Positions 27,460 to 36,851 of a stretch of 64,000 nucleotides of DNA are shown one piece after another (the first letter of the stretch is position 1; the number at the start of each line of letters is the position of its first letter). The notes under the pieces were generated by a model. It did no database searches and had not been told where the DNA came from. It saw nothing but the letters and a program-made list of their open reading frames with translations. The position numbers were made by a program, and so were the translations under genes. The stretch covers positions 744,001-808,000 of the forward strand of contig MLAX01000001.1 in assembly GCA_001890945.1 (NCBI GenBank), read 5' to 3'. Source of the stretch: Alphaproteobacteria bacterium AO1-B. GTDB taxonomy: Bacteria > Pseudomonadota > Alphaproteobacteria > Rhizobiales > Stappiaceae.

Positions 27460-28176
27460 TTAACGCACGCGTCTGCGGGCATCGCGCGCGATTTGAAGCA
27501 GAATGTCTTGTGTTTGCTTCACGGACATGCCCGGCTTGATCCGCGGGTCGTAAAGCATGTTCAAAATGATCTGGTCGAAGACCGTAAAACGGTTGTGACG
27601 CGAGGAATCGTTAAAGACCGAATGCACCAGTTTGTGATTGTCATTCATGGGACCAAGCCCCTGCAGCACTTCTTCAACAAGGCAGCGCTGAAACAGGAAT
27701 TCGCCTTCATCAGAAACGATCACCGCAGCTGAACGCTTTATGCCGTTCCGGCCTGAAATGACACGGACCAGGCATCGCCCTGGAACCTTTGCCTTCGGGT
27801 TCTTGTAAATGTCGGTCCGCACCACCGGTTTGTATTGTTTGCGGTCAACAACATAGATCTCGAAATTTGCGTCTGCTGGCCGCCTGACGACCGTAGCAGA
27901 CAAACCGCTCACCCGCCGATCGATCTCCTTTACAAAGCGGCGGACTGTGGCCGTTCGGTCCCGGCGTGCAAGGTTATGGATATAAAAGCGGACCGGTGTC
28001 GTGAATTTTTTGACCAGGTAAGGCCGCCATCCCCAACTGCGGTGTTCAAGACCGAAGACAGTCTGTTCAAATCCGAACATGATGTCTTCGGTGGTAAAGG
28101 CTTCACTCGACGCCCGGGCTGGCATGCTTGCCGACAAAGCCAACATTGCCATGAAAATCAGGATCTTGCGCATCAT
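27460..28176 (-). CDS. DUF2927 secreted protein
   Basis: Protein of 238 aa with a signal peptide (MMRKILIFMAMLALSASMPARA) and no membrane segments after it. It fits DUF2927: KKFTTPVRFYIHNL, then FEIYVVDRKQY, CLVRVISGRNGIKRSAAVIVSDEGEF and a final C-terminal QTQDILLQIARDAR. The function is unknown. ATG 28176 is chosen from several overlapping starts (GTG 28197 also possible). It is divergent from cheZ. Confidence 0.65.
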   Translation of the reverse strand: MMRKILIFMAMLALSASMPARASSEAFTTEDIMFGFEQTVFGLEHRSWGWRPYLVKKFTTPVRFYIHNLARRDRTATVRRFVKEIDRRVSGLSATVVRRPADANFEIYVVDRKQYKPVVRTDIYKNPKAKVPGRCLVRVISGRNGIKRSAAVIVSDEGEFLFQRCLVEEVLQGLGPMNDNHKLVHSVFNDSSRHNRFTVFDQIILNMLYDPRIKPGMSVKQTQDILLQIARDARRRVR

Positions 28177-28330
28177 GTTCGCTGCAATGGACTTCACTCC
28201 GATCTATGCCGAATTCAGATCACGCCCCTGCAAACTTGTCCAGTCCAATACCGGAATGTGATCTTCAACCGGCACCAGCTTGTTTCTGTTCTAGGCAGTG
28301 TTGGCAGGGTGCGAGTGCGCCGCCTTGTAA

Positions 28331-28350
28331 CCAATGCGGGAAACCATTGG
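28331..28350. promoter_or_regulatory. Inverted repeat in the DUF2927/cheZ intergenic region
   Basis: Arms CCAATG and CATTGG flank 8 bases, about 100 bp upstream of the CheZ start. A possible operator with no assigned protein. Confidence 0.3.
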
Positions 28351-28453
28351 CCGATGTTGTTAGTATCGAAAAAACAATTCCTTAAGCTTCCGTCGGTATA
28401 AGGACCAAAGCGTTATGAGAACAAGCCTGCAGGGGCCAGGGACGGGAGTAGGT

Positions 28454-29209
28454 ATGACCGCTGTGAAACGATCCTTCCGAGCGGAAACCTTAATACGTAT
28501 GGAATCCGTATCGAACACGGACCCTGCGTTTGCCGAAGAGCGTCGGCATCAGGAAGTTTTAGCTGAACTCTCGACCTTAAAGGCGATGATCCAATCGGGC
28601 GAAGGTCAGCAGCAACAAGCTGCACTTGACCCGGAAGCCATGAGCCAGAAGTTCATGTCCGAGTTCCGCAAGGAGCTTTCGGAAGCGGCAAAGCTCAAGG
28701 TGGAACTGGACGCGATCTATGAAGCGATCGCCCAGACCAAGAAGGAAATCGCAACCCTGCACCAGAAGACCGGTTCGGAAGGCGAGGATATGACTCGCGT
28801 AACGAATGAGCTTGATGCGGTCGTGGTAGGGACTGAAGGCGCGACAGAAAGCATTCTGTCAGCCGCCGAGTTCATTGATGAAACCGCGAACACTCTGTCC
28901 GCCCGTCTGAACGGGCAGGATTCAGAGCTTGCCGGTGACATCCAGGACCGCGTAATCAAGATCTTTGAGGCCTGTAACTTCCAGGATTTGACCGGTCAGC
29001 GGATTACAAAAGTGGTCGGTACACTGCGCTTCGTTGAAGATCGCATCATCCAGATGATGGACATCTGGGGCGGCATTGAGAGCTTCAAGGACATTGAAGT
29101 TGAAGAAGCCAAAGCCGCGGAAGGCGATGCTGCGCTGCTCAATGGCCCGGCACTGGAATCCGATATCGATGTTGCAACCCAGGACGACATCGACGCGCTC
29201 TTCGCTTAA
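28454..29209 (+). CDS. cheZ: CheY-P phosphatase CheZ
   Basis: Dephosphorylates CheY-P, ending the chemotaxis signal. A long helical hairpin carries the catalytic segment CNFQDLTGQRITKVV, where the Gln of DLTGQ is the catalytic residue, followed by a C-terminal acidic peptide ending DDIDALFA, the typical CheY-P-binding helix. It stands alone: no cheY, cheA or motility gene lies beside it. The start ATG 28454 follows GGGAG; the frame is open from 28415. A T-run terminator follows. Confidence 0.82.
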   Translation: MTAVKRSFRAETLIRMESVSNTDPAFAEERRHQEVLAELSTLKAMIQSGEGQQQQAALDPEAMSQKFMSEFRKELSEAAKLKVELDAIYEAIAQTKKEIATLHQKTGSEGEDMTRVTNELDAVVVGTEGATESILSAAEFIDETANTLSARLNGQDSELAGDIQDRVIKIFEACNFQDLTGQRITKVVGTLRFVEDRIIQMMDIWGGIESFKDIEVEEAKAAEGDAALLNGPALESDIDVATQDDIDALFA

Positions 29210-29232
29210 ATACTGTCCACAAGATCTACGAG

Positions 29233-29257
29233 ACCCGGCCATTGAGCCGGGTTTTTT
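29233..29257 (+). terminator. Intrinsic terminator of cheZ
   Basis: Stem ACCCGGC / GCCGGGT with a 6-nt loop and a TTTTTT tail, 24 bp after the stop. Confidence 0.88.
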
Positions 29258-29348
29258 GTTGACTGCACGCGGAAGTCTCAGATTGCACCTCGCCGCCATC
29301 TCGTGTAGCAAATGAAGTGGAACAAAACGTGAATAATTGAGAGGCGCA

Positions 29349-30017
29349 ATGGTCGAGGCAGGACTAACCATCAAGGCAGAGCGGGATCCGGAGACCGGTC
29401 TGCTCCTTGGGGCCGATGGCAAGCAGCGCTGCTGGTGGCATGGCAATTTGCCAGACTATTTGCATTACCACGACACGGAGTGGGGCTGGCCGGTGGATGA
29501 TGACCGGCGTCTCTTTGAAAAAATCTGCCTCGAAGGATTTCAGTCTGGCTTGTCCTGGCTGACGATCCTTAGAAAACGCGAAGGGTTTCGGGCCGCCTTT
29601 GCCAACTTTGAATTTGAAGACGTTGCGAATTTCACGGAAGCAGATGTTGAACGATGCCTTGGCGACGCCGGGATTGTCCGTCACCGCAAAAAAATCGAGT
29701 CTACGATCAACAATGCCAAACGCGCGATCGAGTTGAGAAAGGAATACGGATCTCTGGCGGCTTATTTCTGGTCTTATGAGCCAAAGTCAGAAAACCGGCC
29801 ATCAGAAATCACCTTCGCGGTCGCCAAGACACTTGGAAAAACAGAAGAAAGCACTGCACTTTCAAAAGACCTCAAAAAACGGGGCTGGAGCTTCGTTGGC
29901 CCGACCACCGTATATGCCTTCATGCAATCCATGGGCATGGTCAACGATCACCTGGAAGGGTGCTGTTGCCGGGAACCCGTGGAAGAGGCCCGCAGAGCAT
30001 TCCAGCGGCCGCGGTGA
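29349..30017 (+). CDS. tag: DNA-3-methyladenine glycosylase I (Tag)
   Basis: Removes 3-methyladenine from alkylated DNA. The protein (222 aa) has the zinc-snap Cys near the N-terminus (QRCWWHGNLPDYLHYHDTEWG) and the closing NDHLEGCCCR at the C-terminus. The base-recognition SGLSWLTILRKREGFRAAF segment is intact. ATG 29349 is preferred over TTG 29337 (GAGAGGC upstream). It converges with hisG. Confidence 0.9.
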   Translation: MVEAGLTIKAERDPETGLLLGADGKQRCWWHGNLPDYLHYHDTEWGWPVDDDRRLFEKICLEGFQSGLSWLTILRKREGFRAAFANFEFEDVANFTEADVERCLGDAGIVRHRKKIESTINNAKRAIELRKEYGSLAAYFWSYEPKSENRPSEITFAVAKTLGKTEESTALSKDLKKRGWSFVGPTTVYAFMQSMGMVNDHLEGCCCREPVEEARRAFQRPR

Positions 30018-30036
30018 AGCGGGTTTGGGTTGGATG

Positions 30037-31005
30037 TTATCCGCCAACCTTTTCCTTCAGCGGCGCAAATAGCGGATTGTCTTTCGAAAATACGTAATCG
30101 AGCGTCTCCACCGTCACGGTGTCTGCGCCCTCCGCGATCAGCAATTTGGCGCAGGCAGCGACAGCGTCCTTCGGGCACAACACGCTCACATAACCGGTCG
30201 ATCCCGATTCTGTGAACCGCTGGATCGCGCCGACATTGCTAACCGCCCGAAGCGCTTGTGTCCGGTCATCGACCACAGCCTTGACCAGTTTCACATTGCG
30301 CGCGGCTTCTTCAGCTGCGACCCGGTCGAGGATTTCCCGAGCCCCGCTGAGGGCCGTTTCCGACCAGTCAGCATTGAGGGAGGCCACCAGATTGGCCTGG
30401 CTCATCAACATCACACCATCAGACAAGACCTTCAGGTTATTGGCCTGAAGGGTTGAGCCGGTGGACGTGATGTCGACGATCAGTTCTGCAGAGCCAGCCG
30501 CAGGAGCGCCTTCGGTGGCACCGGCGCTTTCCACGATGCGGTAGTCCGCGATGCCATGTTTTGCAAAGAAAGCCCGGGTCAGGTTGACGTATTTGGTGGC
30601 AACCCGCAGGCGGCGGCCGTGGCGGTTGCGGAAGTCGGACGCAACATCGCCGAGATCCGCCATGCTTTCCACATCGATCCAGGATTTCGGGACAGCAATC
30701 ACAACATCGGCGTGGCCGAACCCGAGCGGTGTCACGATGTGGACCGCGCTCGCTGGATCGGCAATGTTTTCATCGACCAGATCCAGTCCGGTGATCCCGA
30801 AATGGACAGCACCGTCGGCCAGTGCGCGGGCGATTTCAGAAGCGGACAGGAAGGCGATCTCCACCGACGGCAGGCCTTTGATGGCACCGCGATAATTCCT
30901 GGCGCCGCCCGGTTGCGTTACCTTCAAACCGGCACGGCCGAAAAAGGCATGTGTGTTTTCCTGAAGCCGGCCCTTGGAGGGAACCGCGATCACAAGTTTG
31001 CTCAT
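30037..31005 (-). CDS. hisG: ATP phosphoribosyltransferase HisG (long form)
   Basis: First step of histidine synthesis: ATP plus PRPP to phosphoribosyl-ATP. The catalytic part ends near residue 230 with the PRPP loop [16 protein letters not shown] further ~90 residues (AGFVNV-type ACT-like region, here [14 protein letters not shown] through [14 protein letters not shown]) form an extra C-terminal domain. Such 322-aa proteins are found in Bradyrhizobium, which also keep HisZ, whereas Rhizobium HisG is about 231 aa. It is the last gene of the hisS-hisZ-hisG operon. Confidence 0.9.
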   Translation of the reverse strand: MSKLVIAVPSKGRLQENTHAFFGRAGLKVTQPGGARNYRGAIKGLPSVEIAFLSASEIARALADGAVHFGITGLDLVDENIADPASAVHIVTPLGFGHADVVIAVPKSWIDVESMADLGDVASDFRNRHGRRLRVATKYVNLTRAFFAKHGIADYRIVESAGATEGAPAAGSAELIVDITSTGSTLQANNLKVLSDGVMLMSQANLVASLNADWSETALSGAREILDRVAAEEAARNVKLVKAVVDDRTQALRAVSNVGAIQRFTESGSTGYVSVLCPKDAVAACAKLLIAEGADTVTVETLDYVFSKDNPLFAPLKEKVGG

Positions 31006-31008
31006 GGG

Positions 31009-32163
31009 TTAGCCTCCGATCCGCGCTGCAATCCGGTCCAGCCACATGGAAAATCCAATCGCCGGAACATCCGTTTTTGCGCCCAGCAGCGTGACCAGCT
31101 TGTCGTAACGGCCTCCGCCGACGAGCGGGCCGTCGTGAGATTCTGTGTCGCCATGGATTTCGAAAACGAAACCTGAGTAGTAGTCGAGCCGCCGTCCGAA
31201 GTCGGCCGCGAACGCCAGCCGGGCCGGTTCAATGCCCTTATTCGTCAACGCTTCCAAACGCTGCTCAAACGCTGCAATTGGCTGCCTCAAGTCCAGTTCG
31301 TACTCCGCTGCAAAGGCGTTGAGTGCCGACACCGCGTTGGCACCATCAGTCTTTATCGCGAGATAGTTCTTGAGAGCATCCGCTGCCTTCCCGTGTCCTG
31401 AGGTTCCGCGGGTCAAAGCGGCTTGCTCCAGAAAACGGTCGGCGATTTCTGCGGGTGTCCGCCCGCCAACGGCGGAAATCCCTGCAATCGACAAGAGATC
31501 CTCGACCACCGCATGTGCCGCTTTTGGATCGGCGCCCTCAAGCGCTGCCAGAAAACCGAGGCGTACATCGCGGGTCTCGTCGTCGTTTGTCGTACCACCG
31601 GCCATCCGCTCGACAGCTGCTGCCAATTTGTCGGATTCGCCAAAAAGGTCACGCAGGCGGCGCTGCCATACGGCTGGGAGACCGAGCCCCGCGAGTACAG
31701 CTGCGAAAATCGTCTCATCGCCAATCCGGATGGAGACATCTTCAAGACCGAAGGTGCTCAGGGCTTCAATCGCCAGGGCCAACAAGTCAGCGTCGGCTTC
31801 GGCAATATCAGTACGGCCGAGACTTTCTGCGCCCATTTGCGGGATTTCGCCAAGTCCGTCCGGACGCTGGCGGAACACAGGGCCATGGTAGCAGTAGCCC
31901 GTCGGCAGGGCGTTGTCGCCATAGGCAACGTGGTGACGGCAAACAGGGATTGTAAAATCTGGCCGCAGGCATAAATCCGCGCCGTCTGCCCCTTGAGTCA
32001 GGTAGAGGCGGCGGCGAATGTCCTCACCGATGAGGTCCAGCAGAACATTTGCCGGCTGGAGCATGGGCGGCGACACCAGAGCGTGCCCCGCCGCCTGAAA
32101 CAGATCCAGGACCGCATCAATTTTTGCTGGATCGAGAGCCTTCCTGTCGCCCGCGGTTGCCAT
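31009..32163 (-). CDS. hisZ: ATP phosphoribosyltransferase regulatory subunit HisZ
   Basis: HisRS-like partner of HisG that confers histidine feedback control, without tRNA charging. The protein (384 aa) has the class II synthetase-like fold (YLTQGADGADLCLRPDFTIPVCRHH, then QMGAESLGRTDIAEADADLL). It lacks the anticodon-binding domain of HisS. The ATG lies 2 bp after the hisS stop and its stop is 3 bp before hisG, so the three form one operon. Confidence 0.9.
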   Translation of the reverse strand: MATAGDRKALDPAKIDAVLDLFQAAGHALVSPPMLQPANVLLDLIGEDIRRRLYLTQGADGADLCLRPDFTIPVCRHHVAYGDNALPTGYCYHGPVFRQRPDGLGEIPQMGAESLGRTDIAEADADLLALAIEALSTFGLEDVSIRIGDETIFAAVLAGLGLPAVWQRRLRDLFGESDKLAAAVERMAGGTTNDDETRDVRLGFLAALEGADPKAAHAVVEDLLSIAGISAVGGRTPAEIADRFLEQAALTRGTSGHGKAADALKNYLAIKTDGANAVSALNAFAAEYELDLRQPIAAFEQRLEALTNKGIEPARLAFAADFGRRLDYYSGFVFEIHGDTESHDGPLVGGGRYDKLVTLLGAKTDVPAIGFSMWLDRIAARIGG

Positions 32164-32164
32164 A

Positions 32165-33709
32165 TCAGTCCCCGTTTACCTGTCTGCGGTCTTCGGCCTG
32201 CGCATCCAAAATTCCGCGAACGGTCTCGATGAGATCCGCCTCGTTGGCCGTGACCTGAGCCGGACGGCTTTCCCGCCACGTGACATTGTCGACGTCTGTT
32301 GATTCAGTGGCCAGCCGGGCGCCTTCGATCAGGTCCTTGATCTGGATCTCTCCAGCCTCACGCTCGTCCGAACCTTGAATGATGGCGATCGGACAACCGC
32401 GGCGGTCAGCATATTTCAGCTGGTTGCCGAATTTCTTCCAGTTGCCCTGATACATCTCGGCCCGGATACCCGCTTGGCGCAGGTTCTGTACCATTTTCTG
32501 ATAGCGGCCGAGCGCTTCGGTGTCGCCGTCCATAACGGTTACCAGCACCGGTGCCACGACATCGGTAGTCTGCAGCTTGCCAAGGTTTTTCAGCGCGGTC
32601 ATCAGGCGCGAGACGCCAATGGAGAAGCCGGTTGCAGGCACATCGCGGCCAGTAAAGCGCTTGACCAGCCCGTCATAACGGCCACCACCGCCCACAGAAC
32701 CGAACTGAACAACTTCACCTTTTTCGTTGGTGACGTCGAACAGTAGTTCGGCCTCATAGACTGGGCCGGTGTAGTACTCCAGGCCACGGACCACGGATGG
32801 GTCGACTGAGATCCGGTCGGATTGGTAACCGGCGGAAGTCACAAGATCCGAGATCAGTTTCAATTCGCGAAAGCCAGCCTCGAAACTCTCGTTGATCGCA
32901 AACTTGGATAGCGCGGCCGTCTTGAAGGTCAGATCGTTTGTGTAATCGATCAGATCGTCGATCGCAGAAGCTTCCAGAATTTCTACAATGGCATCGATCG
33001 CCTGAGCTGACAGTTTAGCGCCGTCTGTATAGTCGCCGCTTTCGTCTTTGCGTCCTTCGCCCAAGAGAAGCCGAACACCCTCGGTGCCAAACTTGTCGAA
33101 CTTATCCATTGCCCGCAGGACAGTCAGACGGCGTTCTGCATCGTCCTCACCGCCGAGACCAACGGCTTCCAACACACCGTCCAGAACCTTGCGGTTGTTC
33201 ACGCGGATGACGTACTGGCCGCGTGGAATACCGAGGGCTTCCATGGCGTCCGCCATCATCATGCACATTTCAGCGTCGGCCTGGACACCTGGAGCACCAA
33301 CGGTGTCGGCGTCGAACTGCATGAATTGGCGGAACCGGCCCGGCCCCGGCTTTTCGTTCCGGAACACCCAACCATTGCGATAGGTGCGGTAGGGCAGCTG
33401 AATTTCGTTGATGTTTTCCGAGACATGCCGGGCGAGTGGTGCGGTCAGATCATACCGCAGGCTCATCCATTGTTCGTCATCATCCTGTACGGAGAAGACA
33501 CCGGCATTGGGCCGGTCTGTATCTGGCAGGAATTTGCCAAGGCAGTCGGTGTATTCGAAGGCCGGTGTTTCAACCGGGTCAAACCCGTAGCTCTCGTACA
33601 CCTGACGGATCTTGGACAGCATCTCGTCTGTGGCACGGATATCGGCGGCAGAGCGGTCAATGAAGCCACGCGGCAAGCGCGCCTTCAGTTTGTTTGGTTT
33701 TTTGGCCAT
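32165..33709 (-). CDS. hisS: Histidyl-tRNA synthetase HisS
   Basis: Charges tRNA-His with histidine (514 aa, class II). Motif 1 region [20 protein letters not shown], motif 2 [20 protein letters not shown], and motif 3 GFSIGVSRL are intact, with a C-terminal anticodon-binding domain. The reading frame stays open to 34696, but the extension overlaps the divergent GT2 gene and is not homologous to HisS; ATG 33709 starts the family sequence ([16 protein letters not shown]). It is the first gene of the his operon. Confidence 0.93.
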   Translation of the reverse strand: MAKKPNKLKARLPRGFIDRSAADIRATDEMLSKIRQVYESYGFDPVETPAFEYTDCLGKFLPDTDRPNAGVFSVQDDDEQWMSLRYDLTAPLARHVSENINEIQLPYRTYRNGWVFRNEKPGPGRFRQFMQFDADTVGAPGVQADAEMCMMMADAMEALGIPRGQYVIRVNNRKVLDGVLEAVGLGGEDDAERRLTVLRAMDKFDKFGTEGVRLLLGEGRKDESGDYTDGAKLSAQAIDAIVEILEASAIDDLIDYTNDLTFKTAALSKFAINESFEAGFRELKLISDLVTSAGYQSDRISVDPSVVRGLEYYTGPVYEAELLFDVTNEKGEVVQFGSVGGGGRYDGLVKRFTGRDVPATGFSIGVSRLMTALKNLGKLQTTDVVAPVLVTVMDGDTEALGRYQKMVQNLRQAGIRAEMYQGNWKKFGNQLKYADRRGCPIAIIQGSDEREAGEIQIKDLIEGARLATESTDVDNVTWRESRPAQVTANEADLIETVRGILDAQAEDRRQVNGD

Positions 33710-34081
33710 GAGATCTTTGTGTCCTGGCGGGTTTTCCGCGTATGCACCCCTTGGTGAACGCATCTGGAAAAGTCTTGTGATGTTGCCGGTTGTCCTAGAC
33801 GAAAGCGGTTCTGAGAGCAAGCGCGGTAGCGGATCGCGCTGACCGGCAAAACACGGTGATCTTAACCGAGATGAAAAAAGGCCGCGACATGCCTTGTTTG
33901 CATCACAGTCCCGGCTAAAAGGACGGCAACGGATCGCAGTCCCGGTTGCCGCTGTTTGAGACAGGGCGGTCGGTGCGTTCTTTCTTGTATTTAATCTGCG
34001 CCGGGCTATGGTCCGCGCGAGTAAGACCCGGCGCTTTGAAAGTAAGCGACTGGATCTTTCAGGCTTGGAATTGGAACAATC
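33710..34081. other. Divergent intergenic region hisS / GT2 (372 bp)
   Basis: No gene is seen. An inverted repeat CGGCAAC / GTTGCCG (33924-33951, 14-nt spacer) lies in the middle and could be a stem-loop or operator. The region must hold the promoters of the hisS operon and of the polyprenyl-sugar operon, but no clear -35/-10 pair could be assigned by eye. Confidence 0.5.
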
Positions 34082-35242
34082 ATGGACGGCGTCGTGAACC
34101 TGGTGGGTGATCAGGGCGGAGAGACCAGCGCACCGCGTTCTTTGAAACGCGAAGTGTTGCCCGCTGAGCTGAGCATCATTTTGCCAAGCTTCAATGAGGC
34201 CGAGAACATTCCAATCCTCATTGGCCTGTTGGACAAGGCGCTTGCCGGGACTGCCTGGGAGGCGATCGTCGTTGACGACAATTCCCCGGATGGCACCACA
34301 GAAATTGCCCGGAAACTGGCTTTGAGCGATCCGCGCGTGCGCGTGATCCGGCGTATTGGCCGGCGCGGACTGTCCGGGGCCTGTATTGAGGGGATCCTTG
34401 CCTCTTCCGCGCCGTATGTCGCCGTGATGGATGCTGACCTGCAGCATGATGAAACGTTGCTGCCCAAGATGCTTGCCGAAATCAGGACTGGAGATATCGA
34501 CCTTGTGGTTGCAAGCCGGAAAGTGGAAGGCGGAACCGTCGGCGAGGGACTGTCCAAGGTCCGGGCTTGGGGGTCCAACATAGCCAACGGGCTTGCGCAG
34601 AAGCTTTTGAATGTAGCGCTCAGTGATCCCATGAGCGGGTTCTTCATGGTGCGCCGGGATAAAGCCGAAGAGCTGGCCCCGAAACTGTCGCCGCAAGGCT
34701 TCAAGATCTTGCTTGATCTGGTGTCGTCAGCTGCCGGTACCTTGAAGATCAAGGAACTGCCGTTCACGTTCCGCGAGCGCCAACACGGCGAAAGCAAGCT
34801 CGACACCCTGGTCACGCTCGATTATTTCGGGCTGCTGCTCGCCAAATATTTCGGCGACATCGTCTCTGTCCGCTTCCTGATGTTCGGCCTTGTTGGTGCC
34901 AGCGGCCTTGTTGTTCACTTGGCGGCCTTGCGTGTGTTCCTGCTGTCAGACATGAGTTTCAACATGTCACAGACCGCGGCGTCTTTTGTTGCGATGACGT
35001 CGAACTTCTTCCTGAACAACCAGCTGACCTATCGGGACCGGCGCCTGCGCGGTCTTGGAGCGCTGATCGGTCTCTTGACCTTCTATGCGGTGTGTTCTGT
35101 CGGCGTTCTGGCAAATGTCGGTGTCGCCAACCTCATATATGCCGATCCGGCATACTGGTGGTTTGCGGGCGCTGCAGGTGCGATCATGGGTGCTGTCTGG
35201 AATTATGCGGCAAGTTCTGCTCTGACCTGGCGGAAAAGCTGA
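34082..35242 (+). CDS. GT2 polyprenyl-phosphate glycosyltransferase with GtrA domain
   Basis: Membrane-associated glycosyltransferase (386 aa) that makes a polyprenyl-phosphate sugar donor on the cytoplasmic face. Residues about 28-260 form a DPM1-like GT2 domain with [25 protein letters not shown] and MDADLQHD (the metal-binding DxD). Residues 265-386 form four GtrA-type membrane helices. The next gene is an ArnT-like transferase 7 bp downstream, so the donor is probably used for periplasmic lipid A or polysaccharide modification, as in the RgtE/RgtA system of Rhizobium. The sugar is not known. Confidence 0.82.
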   Translation: MDGVVNLVGDQGGETSAPRSLKREVLPAELSIILPSFNEAENIPILIGLLDKALAGTAWEAIVVDDNSPDGTTEIARKLALSDPRVRVIRRIGRRGLSGACIEGILASSAPYVAVMDADLQHDETLLPKMLAEIRTGDIDLVVASRKVEGGTVGEGLSKVRAWGSNIANGLAQKLLNVALSDPMSGFFMVRRDKAEELAPKLSPQGFKILLDLVSSAAGTLKIKELPFTFRERQHGESKLDTLVTLDYFGLLLAKYFGDIVSVRFLMFGLVGASGLVVHLAALRVFLLSDMSFNMSQTAASFVAMTSNFFLNNQLTYRDRRLRGLGALIGLLTFYAVCSVGVLANVGVANLIYADPAYWWFAGAAGAIMGAVWNYAASSALTWRKS

Positions 35243-35249
35243 GGCATTC

Positions 35250-36749
35250 GTGACAAACGCACACAGCTCTGAAGACTTGCCATTTTTCCTTCGGCCAGCC
35301 GGACTTGTGCTGGTTGTTGTCGCGCTGATGGCTCTCAAGGTTTTTGCCGCGAGCCACGCGCATTTCGTCGAGGACGAAGCCTATTACCGGATCTGGGGTC
35401 TGTATCCGGCGCTCAGCTACTATGATCACCCGCCGATGATCGGCTGGTGGATTGCAGCAGGACAATCCGTTTTTGGAGACACCGTGTTTGCGGTGCGGGC
35501 TTTGGTCATCTTTTCCGGCCTGATCGGATCGCTGGCACTTTGGCGAACGGCCGCCATCCTGTTTGATGCCCGGGTTGCCGGTTGGGCCGTCCTGTTCTTG
35601 AACACCAGCTTGTTGGTCGGTATTGGCGGGATCCTTGCAACACCGGATGCCCCGTCGGTTCTGTTTTGGGGTTTGAGTTTTTGGGCGCTGGCCGAACTCA
35701 TCACCTCGAAAAATGCAAACTGGTGGCTGGTTATCGGATTGATGGCCGGGTGCGGGCTCTTGTCGAAATACTCGGTTTTGTTTCTCGGGGCGGGGATTGT
35801 GCTGTGGCTCTTATGGGTTCCGGATGCCCGTCGCTGGCTTCTAACCTGGCAGCTCTGGGCCGGTGGATTGATTGCGGTCCTGACGTTCGCGCCGGTGCTC
35901 TACTGGAACCATCTGCACGACTGGGTCAGCTTCTACAAACAGTTCGGGCGGGCCGGCAGTGATGGGTATACTGCCAAGTACATCTTTGAGTTTATCGGCG
36001 CGTTTGTCGGTCTGCTCAATCCGCTTTTCGCTCTTTTGGCAGCGTTTGGCGCCGCCCGTTTGTTCGGCCGCTTTTTGAAACAGGATGTAGTCGCCTCCTT
36101 GATCATCCTGACCGTGCTGCCGTTCCTGATTTATCTTGCCTATCACTCGCTGCACTCGCGCGTGCAGGCCAATTGGCCAGCGCCGTTGTTTCCGGTGATT
36201 GCATTGATGGCAGCGGTCTTTGTAGGCGATCTTCAAGGCCGCTCAAGAAACTGGGTCAAGCTTGCCACAACCGGTGTCTGCCTTGGTCTTGTGATCGCGA
36301 TCGCCGTTCAGCTCCATGCTGTCTCGGCCTTTACAGGGCAGTTCGCGCGAAAAGATCCGACCCATCAGCTGCGCGGGTGGCAAGAGATCGGTTCAGCTCT
36401 CAAAGATGTGGTTGGTGACACGGATGCAGCCTTTGTTCTGACCTCCGGCTATGGCCTCAACGGTCAAATCGACTTCCTCATGAAAGACACGGTGCCGGTT
36501 CACCAGTTTACCCAGCGGATCCGCTACATCATGGCGCTAGAGCCGCAAGAGGCTGATTTTGACGGTGCTGGGCTTTATGTCGCTGAAAGCCGCCGTGACC
36601 AAGCGGATGTTCTTAAGGCCCGTTTTGAAACCGTAGAGCAGGTCACTTCTTTGAAGAGATTGGTGAAGGGTGTGCCGTTGGAAGAGCTGGTGGTGTACAG
36701 GCTCTCAGGCCGGGAAACGGCTGCTCTTGATCCGTTAGAGACCAAGTAA
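35250..36749 (+). CDS. GT39/ArnT-like membrane glycosyltransferase
   Basis: Protein of 499 aa with about 12 membrane helices that moves a sugar from polyprenyl phosphate to a periplasmic acceptor. The first periplasmic loop carries the PMT_2/ArnT acidic signature VEDEAYYRIW and SYYDHPPMIGWW. The C-terminal ~150 residues form a small soluble domain. The start is GTG 35250 with GAGG upstream, 7 bp after the GT2 gene. Likely donor: the product of the preceding gene; acceptor (lipid A, core, or polysaccharide) undecided. Confidence 0.8.
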   Translation: MTNAHSSEDLPFFLRPAGLVLVVVALMALKVFAASHAHFVEDEAYYRIWGLYPALSYYDHPPMIGWWIAAGQSVFGDTVFAVRALVIFSGLIGSLALWRTAAILFDARVAGWAVLFLNTSLLVGIGGILATPDAPSVLFWGLSFWALAELITSKNANWWLVIGLMAGCGLLSKYSVLFLGAGIVLWLLWVPDARRWLLTWQLWAGGLIAVLTFAPVLYWNHLHDWVSFYKQFGRAGSDGYTAKYIFEFIGAFVGLLNPLFALLAAFGAARLFGRFLKQDVVASLIILTVLPFLIYLAYHSLHSRVQANWPAPLFPVIALMAAVFVGDLQGRSRNWVKLATTGVCLGLVIAIAVQLHAVSAFTGQFARKDPTHQLRGWQEIGSALKDVVGDTDAAFVLTSGYGLNGQIDFLMKDTVPVHQFTQRIRYIMALEPQEADFDGAGLYVAESRRDQADVLKARFETVEQVTSLKRLVKGVPLEELVVYRLSGRETAALDPLETK

Positions 36750-36851
36750 CGCCGACTCAATAAGAGACGGATGTCACGATAAGACTTGCAAAACTCTACG
36801 AAGTTTTGCAGGGAGGAGCGTGTCGTTTCTTATGTATCTTTACCGCGCTGC

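Noticed and set aside
33710..34696. N-terminal extension of HisS by 329 codons
   Set aside because: It overlaps the divergent GT2 gene, has no similarity to synthetases and HisS starts at the family position 33709.
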